From contig NZ_PGCL01000004.1 of NCBI RefSeq assembly GCF_004297185.1, positions 1-64,000 of the forward strand: 64,000 bases of DNA. Reading direction: 5' to 3'. Each line of letters opens with the position of its first letter. The first letter of the stretch is position 1. Positions 33,153-40,541 of the stretch are shown here, piece by piece. A program made the translations under genes and the position numbers. Under the pieces are notes generated by a model that made no database searches, had not been told where the DNA came from, and was given only the letters and a program-made list of their open reading frames with translations. This stretch comes from Methanofollis fontis. Its GTDB lineage: Archaea > Halobacteriota > Methanomicrobia > Methanomicrobiales > Methanofollaceae.

Positions 33153-33682
33153 TACTGTGAAACCTCCTCAAGTAGTGTCATTTTGTATTCCTCTGATAGG
33201 GTGTCAAGAATTACCAGACCTCGTTTTATCGTCTCACTCTCATCAGTGGAAAAAAATTCTTTCCATCTCTGCACCTCAGCAAATGTAATGTTGTATCTTC
33301 TATCTGTTTCTGGATACACGGGAATATATATTGTATGATGATAAAGAATCTGATATCCATTGTTTATTAAAAAGAATCTATCAAATTCGTCTTGTTCAGG
33401 GTGCCCATTGTATTTTAGACCATCATAAAGAACTACCATATCTATGTCTCCTGGATTGAGTTTAGCAGATGTAAAACTCCCCCCCATCCATTTTTCAATT
33501 GTGATTTTAAAAGTCGATAAAAATCCAGCATATCCTATAAAATCGGAAAAAATCGTGCTTCGTGTTTCTGATTCTGGGAATTCGGTAACAAATCTATTTT
33601 TATATTCCCTTAATGTTGCGGGGTAATATCCTGGGGGCAAATATCCATTTTCAACAAAATCCGGGATCTGGCTCTCTACCAT
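33152..33682 (-). CDS. DUF6932-like nucleotidyltransferase-fold protein
   Basis: The 176-residue protein begins with FVENGYLPPGYYPATLREYK, typical of DUF6932, and has GGSFTSAKLNPGDIDMVV at 67-84: GS followed by DxD (Asp79, Asp81), the metal-binding pattern of minimal nucleotidyltransferases. Proteins of this kind modify or bind nucleic acids and several are toxins or antitoxins. The downstream 328-residue gene overlaps it by one base. Both genes are AT-rich and sit between a restriction locus and the ArdC operon. Confidence 0.65.
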   Translation of the reverse strand: MVESQIPDFVENGYLPPGYYPATLREYKNRFVTEFPESETRSTIFSDFIGYAGFLSTFKITIEKWMGGSFTSAKLNPGDIDMVVLYDGLKYNGHPEQDEFDRFFLINNGYQILYHHTIYIPVYPETDRRYNITFAEVQRWKEFFSTDESETIKRGLVILDTLSEEYKMTLLEEVSQ

Positions 33683-33791
33683 GTTTTATTGCCTCAATCA
33701 CTGTTTTAAAATCACAAAACATAATAAATCTTCGATGTTTGTTGGAAATATTTTTTATATGTGACATCTTCACAACACCGACTCGATAAAA

Positions 33792-34784
33792 TTATTCACG
33801 ATATTGGTGGGCCCCGGCGGTCGGTGCGCCGCGAGCCGGGCGAGCAAGCACGGACCGCCGGCGGGGGCGGGCGGCGGGATAGAGCGTAACCGGGGCCGAA
33901 GCGCCCCGGTCATGGTGAGCACGAGCAGCAGAGCGTCCCCCCCAGGGAAGAGGCCGAAGCGCCCCGGTCAGCCAGTCCGCCGCCCGCTGCGCATCGCTCG
34001 CCGCCCGCACCACATCGGCCGCCGTCCCCTCCCGGATCCGCCGGAGCCACCCCGCGATATAGGCCGCCTGGTTCTCGGCCACCGGCGGCGTATCGATCCC
34101 GCAGATCGCACACAGAAACGCCGCCCCCATCTCGGCTGTCAGTTCCTCGCGGGAATAGCGTTCGCTCCCGAAGCGGGCCGCCCTGGTGATCCCCTCCCGA
34201 TCCAGGCGGTGGGCCGCCCCGGTCCAGTGCGTCAGTTCGTGAAAAAAGGTCGAATAATAGGCGGCGGCGCTCTCGAACCGCTCCGGCCCCGGCATGGTGA
34301 TCACGTCCCGCCCCGGATAATACGCCGGTTCGCCCGCCCGCACCCGCGGCTCATTCCGCCGGATCACCTCCTCGCACGAGGCCACCGGCTCCGGGGCGGC
34401 GAGGCCCTCCGGCTCGATGCCGTCGCACTGGCCGAGGTGGAACACCTTATAGTAGCGCACAAGGGGCCGCTCCCGTCGGGCCACCACCCGCCGCACCTCG
34501 CCGGTCGCCGGGTCGCGCACTTTTCGCTCCTCGTCGTACTTCCAGAGCACCACCAGACCGGCGGCCCGCTCGCCCTTCCGCACATGCCCGCCCGCCCGCT
34601 GGATCTGCCGGTAGGTACCCCACCAAGAATGACCGGCCAGCAGCACCCGGTTGATCCCGCGGTAGGGTCGGCGGGTGGCGAGGTTGCACGGCGTCATGCC
34701 CTGCCAGGTCTGCCGCCAGGGCACCGTCCCCGACTCAAGAGAGGAGATGATGCGGTCCCGCACCATCTCATAGACCGAGGCCAT
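33792..34784 (-). CDS. ardC: ArdC-like antirestriction protein (ssDNA-binding plus zincin domains)
   Basis: The 330-residue protein has the ArdC N-terminal single-strand-binding domain (VPWRQTWQGM, GINRVLLAGHSWWGTYRQIQ, GGHVRKGERA) and a C-terminal metallopeptidase-like domain with FFHELTHWTGAAHRL (HExxH-like HELTH) and EELTAEMGAAFLC. ArdC proteins protect plasmid DNA from host restriction on entry. After AADWLTG the last 55 or so residues come from a dispersed repeat and do not look like the family. The ATG at 34784 overlaps the upstream stop as TGATG. A similar tail sequence lies at the left edge of the window. Confidence 0.82.
   Translation of the reverse strand: MASVYEMVRDRIISSLESGTVPWRQTWQGMTPCNLATRRPYRGINRVLLAGHSWWGTYRQIQRAGGHVRKGERAAGLVVLWKYDEERKVRDPATGEVRRVVARRERPLVRYYKVFHLGQCDGIEPEGLAAPEPVASCEEVIRRNEPRVRAGEPAYYPGRDVITMPGPERFESAAAYYSTFFHELTHWTGAAHRLDREGITRAARFGSERYSREELTAEMGAAFLCAICGIDTPPVAENQAAYIAGWLRRIREGTAADVVRAASDAQRAADWLTGALRPLPWGGRSAARAHHDRGASAPVTLYPAARPRRRSVLARPARGAPTAGAHQYRE
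33805..33970. repeat. Dispersed GC-rich repeat, copy 3, inside the ardC 3' end
   Basis: About 105 bases (33810-33915) match the reverse complement of 36385-36490 closely. Next to it the 19-base GGCCGAAGCGCCCCGGTCA occurs at 33894-33912 and again at 33952-33970 as a direct repeat. The repeat supplies the C-terminal coding part and stop codon of ardC. Confidence 0.65.
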
Positions 34785-34942
34785 CAGGGCCACCGCCGGA
34801 AATCATATTCGACACTGCAGCGCCCGCACCGCACCACGCCCCGGCGGACGGTGAAAAACTCGCCGACCGCACCGCAGCGGGGGCAGCGGTCGGAGAGGAC
34901 CGCCCGCCGTTCCCGGATCTCGGCAACGCTCATCCGGGCCAT
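34784..34942 (-). CDS. Small zinc-ribbon protein of the ArdC operon
   Basis: A 52-residue product, MARMSVAEIRERRAVLSDRC then PRCGAVGEFFTVRRGV and CGRCSVEYDFRRW, has CPRC and CGRC knuckles for one zinc. Its ATG overlaps the upstream stop and its stop overlaps the ardC ATG, both as TGATG, so the operon is tightly coupled. Confidence 0.65.
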   Translation of the reverse strand: MARMSVAEIRERRAVLSDRCPRCGAVGEFFTVRRGVVRCGRCSVEYDFRRWP

Positions 34943-35373
34943 CACCGACACCCCCCGGCCCGCCGCGGCGGGTTGGCGGCATCCCCGAACCCCCGCTGCA
35001 GGCCCTCGTCCATGCTGTCGCTGCGGTCCGGCGTGACGCTCCGGACCGGCGTGTCCGGCACCCCGAGGCGGGCGGACAGGCGTTCCCCGGCGGCCACGGC
35101 CCTGACCTGCGCCAGAGAGGAATACATCGGCGCCAGGTGACGGGTGAGGAGGACCTGCACGCCCCGCCCGCTCCGGGTCGGTGCGACGCTTCCCGCCTCG
35201 TCGATCACGTCCACGTCGTCCCCCCGCCGGATCTCATAGACCGGCACCCCCCGCCCTTCGGAGAGGAGCAGGGCGGCGTCCGTCATGCCGACCACCAGAT
35301 CGCCGCCGCCCCAGGCCATCAGGTTGATCCTGAGGGCGCCGCCGGCCCTGGTGATTGTTCCGACGCTCCGCAT
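34942..35373 (-). CDS. Hypothetical protein of the ArdC operon
   Basis: The 143-residue product starts at an ATG with GGAGGG seven bases upstream. The first 90 residues are beta-rich (SVGTITRAGGALRINLMAW, VPVYEIRRGDDVDVIDEAG), while the last 40 are Arg/Asp-rich and probably disordered. It overlaps the following zinc-ribbon gene as TGATG. Its general look and operon place resemble the small beta-rich gene at 18996-19340 of element A, but I cannot claim homology. Confidence 0.6.
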   Translation of the reverse strand: MRSVGTITRAGGALRINLMAWGGGDLVVGMTDAALLLSEGRGVPVYEIRRGDDVDVIDEAGSVAPTRSGRGVQVLLTRHLAPMYSSLAQVRAVAAGERLSARLGVPDTPVRSVTPDRSDSMDEGLQRGFGDAANPPRRAGGCR

Positions 35374-35517
35374 TACGCATCCCTCCGGGGGAGGAGTGCA
35401 TACGCCGGCCCGCCCTCGTAGGGCGAGGGGACGAGAGCACAAAAAAGATAGCGGGGAAGGTCAGATACTCCCTGCTCTTCACGAGCGTTCGGGGTGGTGG
35501 TTCTGTCGCCAAACATT

Positions 35518-35778
35518 TCACGCCACCTCGAAGACTGCCGCTTTTCCACCGTTCTGAACCACTCGCAGGAGGTCGGCCCACGCCGCCGTGAACATCCGCC
35601 CGGCGTAGCGCACGTTGACCGCCCGCCCGCTCTTTGACCGTGCAACCCTGCCGACCCTGCGCCCGTCCTTCATGGAGCGGAGGGCGTGGTCGTCGAAGAA
35701 GAAGCCGCCGATACCGTCGAGGACGCAGATCATCCGCCCCTCGAAAAGACCTATCCGGCCGATTTTTTCAAATCCCAT
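35518..35778 (-). CDS. Hypothetical protein, first gene of the leftward ArdC operon
   Basis: The 86-residue product starts at an ATG with GGAGGTG six bases upstream. It is beta-rich (GRIGLFEGRMICVLDGIGGF, then SKSGRAVNVRYAGRMFTAAW). The GRAVxVxxAG pattern recurs in 18996-19340 of element A, so the two may be distantly related accessory proteins. It is divergent from the excisionase-like gene, with palindromes between them. Confidence 0.6.
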   Translation of the reverse strand: MGFEKIGRIGLFEGRMICVLDGIGGFFFDDHALRSMKDGRRVGRVARSKSGRAVNVRYAGRMFTAAWADLLRVVQNGGKAAVFEVA

Positions 35779-35810
35779 GTTTCTCACCTCCGGGGGCGGT
35801 CCCCCCGCCC

Positions 35811-35875
35811 CCTATACCGTTATAGGTCGTTATGTATAATAAATGTTTCTTATGGTATGTTATGGTATATTGTAG
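35811..35875. promoter_or_regulatory. Divergent control region with palindrome and direct repeats
   Basis: CCTATA, four bases, TATAGG (35811-35826) is an exact inverted repeat close to the ribosome binding site of the leftward operon. Towards the right gene TTATGGTAT occurs twice in a row (near 35850-35870), followed by TATATT some 15-20 bases before the ATG at 35885. The arrangement suggests control of both directions by the excisionase-like protein. Confidence 0.45.
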
Positions 35876-35884
35876 GCAACATTT

Positions 35885-36091
35885 ATGGACCATAGCGACC
35901 AAACCCTTTGCATGGCAGAGATCGAGCGGATGTATAACCTCACCGACGCATCCGAATACCTCGGCAGCGACCCCCGCAAACTGCGCCGCCTCATCGCCGA
36001 CGGAAAACTCCCGGCGGTCAAGGTGGGCCGGACCTGGTGCATCAAGGAGAGCACGATCAAGAAAATTCAGGACGGGGAGTTAGAGGTTTAA
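35885..36091 (+). CDS. Excisionase-like helix-turn-helix (HTH_17) protein
   Basis: The 68-residue product contains YNLTDASEYLGSDPRKLRRL then ADGKLPAVKVGRTWCIKEST, the MerR-like excisionase/HTH_17 pattern: helix-turn-helix followed by a wing. Such proteins act as recombination directionality factors or as small repressors. There is no ribosome binding site and a TATA-like stretch lies close upstream, so the message may be leaderless. It is divergent from the ArdC operon. Confidence 0.75.
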   Translation: MDHSDQTLCMAEIERMYNLTDASEYLGSDPRKLRRLIADGKLPAVKVGRTWCIKESTIKKIQDGELEV

Positions 36092-36131
36092 AAAGCAATT
36101 ATTTTCATCTACTAATTATAATGCCAATCAC

Positions 36132-36344
36132 ATGGCTATCACTGTTAATTCAACACTCCTGTCTATATTTATCGCATTGCTGGCGGGAGCAATGGGAGGT
36201 ATTTTTGTGGGTTCATATAATTCGTTGGTAGAACGTTTATCCGACCCGTGTAAGGAAAGATTTCACCGAGGGGTCATCATACTATATTTTGCATTAATAA
36301 TCTTTTGTCTAATAATGCTGGTTCTATCCTCCCAGGCATCGTGA
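36132..36344 (+). CDS. Small two-helix membrane protein
   Basis: The 70-residue product has hydrophobic segments at about 8-28 (LLSIFIALLAGAMGGIFVGS) and 47-66 (VIILYFALIIFCLIMLVLS) joined by a charged loop. It follows the excisionase-like gene by 40 bases on the same strand. Family unknown; holin-like topology is possible but not diagnostic. Confidence 0.55.
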   Translation: MAITVNSTLLSIFIALLAGAMGGIFVGSYNSLVERLSDPCKERFHRGVIILYFALIIFCLIMLVLSSQAS

Positions 36345-36384
36345 TCTTTTCATCATATTCCATTTTTCGCAGGATATGCTTGGC

Positions 36385-36838
36385 CGCTTGTGCCAACCAT
36401 GACCGGGGACCTTTCGGCCCCCGGTGATGCTCCATCCCGCCGCCCACCCCCGCCGGCGGTCCGTGCTTGCTCGCTCCTGCTCGCGGCGCACCGACCGCCG
36501 GGCGGTTCTCGTTCACTCGCTCCCGCTCGCGTCACGAAAACCGCCCTCCCTCCAGAGCACCTATCGCAGCTGACTGCCCCGGAGGGGAGGAGCCGCCGAT
36601 AGGCGGCGGGCGGGGGATGCCGACGTCGCCCGGAGGGGATGCTCGCCCATCCCCGGAGGGGGACCGTCGGGCCGAGCGGAGCACGGTGCCTCTGGCACGG
36701 TGCGGAGCGAGGAATCGGTACAGCCGCCGACAAGGAGCGAACAGCGACGCCGGCGGGGGCGTCCCCCGCAGCCAGGCCCGGCCCGAAAGCGGCCCGCGGT
36801 GTGCCGCGAGCACGGGCGAGCAAACACGGCGGGCCGGA
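36385..36838. repeat. Dispersed GC-rich repeats, copies 4 and 5, in a long non-coding stretch
   Basis: Bases 36385-36490 match 33810-33915 in inverted orientation; 36562-36605 is a hairpin unit bounded by CCTATCG and CGATAGG like that at 50-105; and 36720-36838 matches 31978-32095 in inverted orientation. Open frames across this region on both strands are Arg/Pro/Gly-rich products of the repeat and are not taken as genes. Confidence 0.65.
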
Positions 36839-37081
36839 CTACGCCCCCGCCTTTTCCTGTTCACCCGCCCAATGCGTCCTGTAAAAGCGGATCGCATACA
36901 CAATCTGCCACACATAGAACACGAACGCGGCACAATAGAGCACGAAACAGAAGAGATCCGGGGCGTGGAAAACACATCCCAGAAACACGACAGACAGCAA
37001 AAGAACGCACACGCGGATAGGGAACGTCCACTCCCACGTCGTTTTCACCACGAACTTCAAATCCAATTCATCCCGGTCCAT
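36839..37081 (-). CDS. Small membrane protein downstream of integrase 2
   Basis: The 80-residue product has two hydrophobic segments (about 20-38 FPIRVCVLLLSVVFLGCVF and 42-62 LFCFVLYCAAFVFYVWQIV) and a charged C-terminus. Its ATG lies three bases after the integrase stop, with GAGGGGTG spanning the junction, so it is probably co-translated with the integrase. Its 3' end abuts the dispersed repeat. Family unknown. Confidence 0.6.
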   Translation of the reverse strand: MDRDELDLKFVVKTTWEWTFPIRVCVLLLSVVFLGCVFHAPDLFCFVLYCAAFVFYVWQIVYAIRFYRTHWAGEQEKAGA

Positions 37082-37083
37082 CG

Positions 37084-38286
37084 TCACCCCTCACGCGCCG
37101 AGTCCATCAACACCCGCACCACCGCCGGGTTCGCCTTCAGGAGCGTCTTCAACTCGTTCATCACATCCTCAGCGTTCATCGGACGACCGCAACTGTAACA
37201 ATATCGGGCCGCCGGGGGGTTCACGATCTCGCAATACTGGCATTTCACCCCCTCGACACCCTGCCACAACTCGCCGCCACCCACGATCCCGTTCTTCTCC
37301 AGGACCGCCCGATCGATATCGCACCCCGTCAGATGGGTATAGGTCGCAAACTCCGTCGCCGCCACCGTCCCCCACATCATCAACTTGATCACCGTCTCCG
37401 GGTAGCCCTCCTGGATCATATGGGTGATCCGCGAGTGGCGGAAGGTATGCGGCGTCACATGCCGACCGAGCCCGGCCCGCTTCACCACCTCCCTGAGCAG
37501 GGCCGCCACCGCCGCATAGGTCAGGGCCTTGTTCGACCGGCTCAGGAACACCAGGTTATCCCCCTCCGCCCTGAACGGATACACCGACCGCCACTGGATC
37601 AACGGTTCGCGGGCCAGCACCAGACGGATATACCGGGGCCGGTTCGTCTTGAAGTTCACATTCGCCACAACGCCGTTCTGATCGAAGACCAGGTTCCCCC
37701 AGGTCAGCGTCCCGATCTCGCCGGCCCGAAACCCGCCTTCATATAGCGTCGTCACGAGCGCACGGTCCCGCACCGACCGGGCCGCCGCGATGACCCGCTC
37801 CACCTCGGAGGGCGATAAAAGGTCGGCGGCGGTCTTGGTCATCCGGTCCTTTGCGGGGGTCTTAATCCTCCGGAGTTTCTCGGTGGAGATGTCGATATAC
37901 TCTTTGAACGCAAGCCACCGATAGAATTGTTTCAGGATGGTGACATAATCCCGAATGGTGTTCTGTTTATAGGGTGTGCCCCGTCGGCTGGTCCCGCACC
38001 GCAGAAGATTGATGCCGTTGAGAAGGTCGGTGAGGTCGTTGTCGAGATAGGGACCGAGGTATCGTCTCCATCCGACGAGATGGTGCATGATTTTGTGTAA
38101 GCGGACCGTGCTAACGTTGTGATAGGCCGCTATTTCTGCCAGGTATTCACGAATTAAAGAATAATCCTGTTCAGAAATCGTGTTGCTCAAAAGACTTTTT
38201 TTGAGGGACTCGTTCAATGAGTTAATTTTAATACGATGAAAATTACTATCAAGAATTGTGGGTGCTTCTGCTCTCAACTTCGTCAC
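37084..38286 (-). CDS. Tyrosine recombinase (integrase) of element B with C-terminal zinc ribbon
   Basis: The 400-residue protein is a paralogue of the element A integrase, with the same order of parts: N-terminal DNA-binding region, Arg in EGGFRAGEIGTL, box II in HTFRHSRITHMI, tyrosine in YTHLTG, and a C-terminal CQYC...CYSC zinc ribbon. Translation appears to start with GTG at 38286. The gene begins 44 bases beyond the 3' end of tRNA-Glu and is transcribed in the same direction, the normal layout for an element integrated in the 3' part of a tRNA gene. Confidence 0.92.
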   Translation of the reverse strand: MTKLRAEAPTILDSNFHRIKINSLNESLKKSLLSNTISEQDYSLIREYLAEIAAYHNVSTVRLHKIMHHLVGWRRYLGPYLDNDLTDLLNGINLLRCGTSRRGTPYKQNTIRDYVTILKQFYRWLAFKEYIDISTEKLRRIKTPAKDRMTKTAADLLSPSEVERVIAAARSVRDRALVTTLYEGGFRAGEIGTLTWGNLVFDQNGVVANVNFKTNRPRYIRLVLAREPLIQWRSVYPFRAEGDNLVFLSRSNKALTYAAVAALLREVVKRAGLGRHVTPHTFRHSRITHMIQEGYPETVIKLMMWGTVAATEFATYTHLTGCDIDRAVLEKNGIVGGGELWQGVEGVKCQYCEIVNPPAARYCYSCGRPMNAEDVMNELKTLLKANPAVVRVLMDSAREG

Positions 38287-38329
38287 CGAGAGCGAATAAG
38301 GCCCTAAAAGATTTTAACTTTATCTAAAG

Positions 38330-38404
38330 TGCTGCTATGGGGATTTGAACCCCAGTCGCAGGAGTGAGAGTCCTGCATGATTGGCCGGTCTACACTATAG
38401 CAGC
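38330..38404 (-). tRNA. tRNA-Glu (CTC), integration target
   Basis: The minus strand folds as a cloverleaf: acceptor GCTGCTA with TAGCAGC and discriminator A, anticodon stem-loop CAGGA-CTCTCAC-TCCTG giving anticodon CTC, and T arm TGGGG-TTCAAAT-CCCCA. Its last 11 bases are repeated at 23575-23585. The gene is intact after integration. Confidence 0.93.
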
Positions 38405-38572
38405 ATGGCGCACCTGAGTGCTCTACAATATTGGATATGAGCGTATTTAACCATTCCGCTCTGCGCCGCCCGATTCCTCGCCGCCCGCCATATCGAGTTC
38501 AACGTCGCGCAGAAGCGGAACGGCGTTCCCTATCCACGATCCTTATGTAGTCACCTGACAGATATTTGAGGA

Positions 38573-39685
38573 ATGAGTGGTCTTGACGATCAGATCAAGG
38601 AGATCGAGGACGAGCTCCAGCGCACCGTATATAACAAGGCCACATCCAAGCATATCGGACGCCTGAAGGCAAAGCTCGCCAAGATCAAGGAAGATGCCGT
38701 CCAGCGGGCGATGAAGTCCTCGGGCGGCGGGGAAGGGTATTCGGTCAAAAAATCCGGCGACGGGACCGTGGTGCTCGTCGGGTTCCCATCGGTCGGGAAA
38801 TCGACGCTCCTCAACCAGCTTACCGACCAGAAGAGCGAGATCGGCGCCTATGCCTTCACCACCCTGACGGTCGTTCCGGGACTGCTGGAGCACAAGGGGG
38901 CAAAGATCCAGATCCTGGATATTCCGGGCCTGATCGCCGGTGCCGCCATGGGAAAGGGACGCGGCAAGGAGGTGATCGCCGTGGTGCGGAGCGCCGACCT
39001 GATCATCATCCTGGGCGACGTTTACAACGGGATCCATATCGATGTGCTGATGAAGGAACTCTATGACGCCGGTATCCGGATCAACACCCCGAAGCCCGAC
39101 ATCACCATCAAAAAGACCGGGAACGGCGGCATACGTCTCAACTATGTCGGCGATGAGGCGCTGGACATCGAGGAGGTCCGCTCCATCCTCGCCGAGAACA
39201 AGATCATGAACGCCGATGTGCTCATCCGCGGTTCGATCTCCCAGGAGGACTTCATCGACGCCATGATCGGCAACCGGGTGTATGTGCCGGCATTCATCGC
39301 CATCAACAAGGTGGACCTCGTCGATGAAAAGACCAGAAGCGAGATCGAGACCGACCTCACCGAACGCTTCGGCGAGCACCCCCACATGATCTCGGCGCAC
39401 TCCGGTTACAACATCGAGGAGCTCAAGGACGCCATCTTCGACCACCTCGGGTTCATGCGGATCTATATGAAACCGGTCGGCGGACCGGCAGACCTCGAGG
39501 AACCGATGATCGTCAGGTCGGGATCGACCATCGAAGACATCTGCCGCCGCCTCCACCGCGAATTTGTCGAGAAGTTCAGGTATGCAAAAATCTGGGGCAA
39601 ATCCGTGAAGCACGATGCCCAGCGGGTCGGCCTCCAGCACACCCTCGCCGACGGCGACATCGTGACGGTCGTCACGCGGTTCTGA
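38573..39685 (+). CDS. DRG/OBG-family GTPase with TGS domain
   Basis: The 370-residue protein has an N-terminal helical arm, a GTPase domain with G1 GFPSVGKST (about 71-79), G3 DIPG, G4 NKVD, and the S5D2L-type insertion of the DRG family, and ends in a TGS domain (MKPVGGPADLEEPMIVR and following). Archaeal DRG proteins are thought to act on ribosomes. TGAGGA lies next to the ATG. It is the first clear chromosomal gene right of the integration site. Confidence 0.92.
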   Translation: MSGLDDQIKEIEDELQRTVYNKATSKHIGRLKAKLAKIKEDAVQRAMKSSGGGEGYSVKKSGDGTVVLVGFPSVGKSTLLNQLTDQKSEIGAYAFTTLTVVPGLLEHKGAKIQILDIPGLIAGAAMGKGRGKEVIAVVRSADLIIILGDVYNGIHIDVLMKELYDAGIRINTPKPDITIKKTGNGGIRLNYVGDEALDIEEVRSILAENKIMNADVLIRGSISQEDFIDAMIGNRVYVPAFIAINKVDLVDEKTRSEIETDLTERFGEHPHMISAHSGYNIEELKDAIFDHLGFMRIYMKPVGGPADLEEPMIVRSGSTIEDICRRLHREFVEKFRYAKIWGKSVKHDAQRVGLQHTLADGDIVTVVTRF

Positions 39686-39734
39686 GGAGCAGGGTCGATG
39701 TTGTCGGGGGGATACCCCCGACGGCTATATATGG

Positions 39735-40541
39735 GTGAGCGGGAACCCGGTGACGGGTATGATCGATCCCGAAGGGGTTGCCGTCGCCTTTCTGCTGACG
39801 CTCATCGCCGGACTCTCCACCTGTATCGGAAGTCTTCTCGTCCTTTTTACACGACGAACGAGCACCCGGCTTCTCTCTTTCTCCCTGGGGTTCTCGGCCG
39901 GAGTGATGATCTATGTCTCCTTCACCGAACTCCTGCCTGCGGCACATCAGGCCGCAGGGAACGAATGGGCAGTTCTATGTGCCTTTTTCGCCGGGATCGC
40001 CGGGATCGCCGCCATCGACCATATCATCCCCTACCCCCAGAACCCCCATGAAGCCCGGCGGGTGGAGGAGGCGGAGAAGGGGACCGATCCATCCCTCTAT
40101 CGCACCGGCCTCCTCGCCGCCCTCGCAATCGCACTCCACAACGTCCCGGAGGGGATGGCCACCTTCTATGCCGCCACCGCCGACCTGCGGATCGGAGTGC
40201 CGATTGCCGTCGCGATCGCCATCCATAACATCCCGGAGGGGATCGCCGTCTCGGTGCCGATCTGCTGTGCCACCGGCAGCAGGTGGCGGGCATTCGGGTA
40301 CGCCCTCATCTCCGGACTCGCAGAGCCCGCCGGTGCCCTGATCGCCTTCCTGATCCTTCTGCCATTCCTCTCTGCGAGAGTCCTCGGCCTGCTCTTCGCC
40401 TCTGTCGCCGGGATCATGATCTTCGTCGCCCTCGACGAACTCCTGCCGGCCGCTCGGGAGTACGGAGAGGCCCACCTCGCCGTCTATGGTCTGGTGATCG
40501 GGATGGGCATGATGGGGGCCGTGCTGATCATCACGGGTTGA
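39735..40541 (+). CDS. zupT: ZIP-family metal transporter
   Basis: The 268-residue membrane protein has about eight membrane segments and the ZIP signatures ALHNVPEGMATF and AIHNIPEGIAVS, whose His/Asn/Glu residues bind the transported metal, as in ZupT. A charged cytoplasmic loop (about 95-125) separates helices 3 and 4. Likely imports zinc or other divalent metals. It is convergent with trm1, overlapping its 3' end by 11 bases. Confidence 0.88.
   Translation: MSGNPVTGMIDPEGVAVAFLLTLIAGLSTCIGSLLVLFTRRTSTRLLSFSLGFSAGVMIYVSFTELLPAAHQAAGNEWAVLCAFFAGIAGIAAIDHIIPYPQNPHEARRVEEAEKGTDPSLYRTGLLAALAIALHNVPEGMATFYAATADLRIGVPIAVAIAIHNIPEGIAVSVPICCATGSRWRAFGYALISGLAEPAGALIAFLILLPFLSARVLGLLFASVAGIMIFVALDELLPAAREYGEAHLAVYGLVIGMGMMGAVLIITG

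Larger units (their letters stand above)
23575..38340. mobile_element. Element B: integrated element between two tRNA-Glu 3'-end repeats
   Basis: It is bounded on the left by 11 bases, TGCTGCTATGG, at 23575-23585 and on the right by the same bases inside tRNA-Glu (38330-38340). The recombinase gene 37084-38286 lies just inside the right end, as expected for an element that carries its integrase next to its attachment site. The excised circle would be about 14.75 kb. It shares with element A a paralogous integrase, a paralogous divergent two-gene module and the same target tRNA, so the two look like relatives that integrated one after the other, B being nearer the tRNA and so probably later. 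Confidence 0.65.

Noticed and set aside
36353-37020. Several frames in the 36.3-37.0 kb repeat region
   Set aside because: All are Arg/Gly/Pro-rich, overlap one another on both strands and match repeat copies elsewhere in non-coding gaps.
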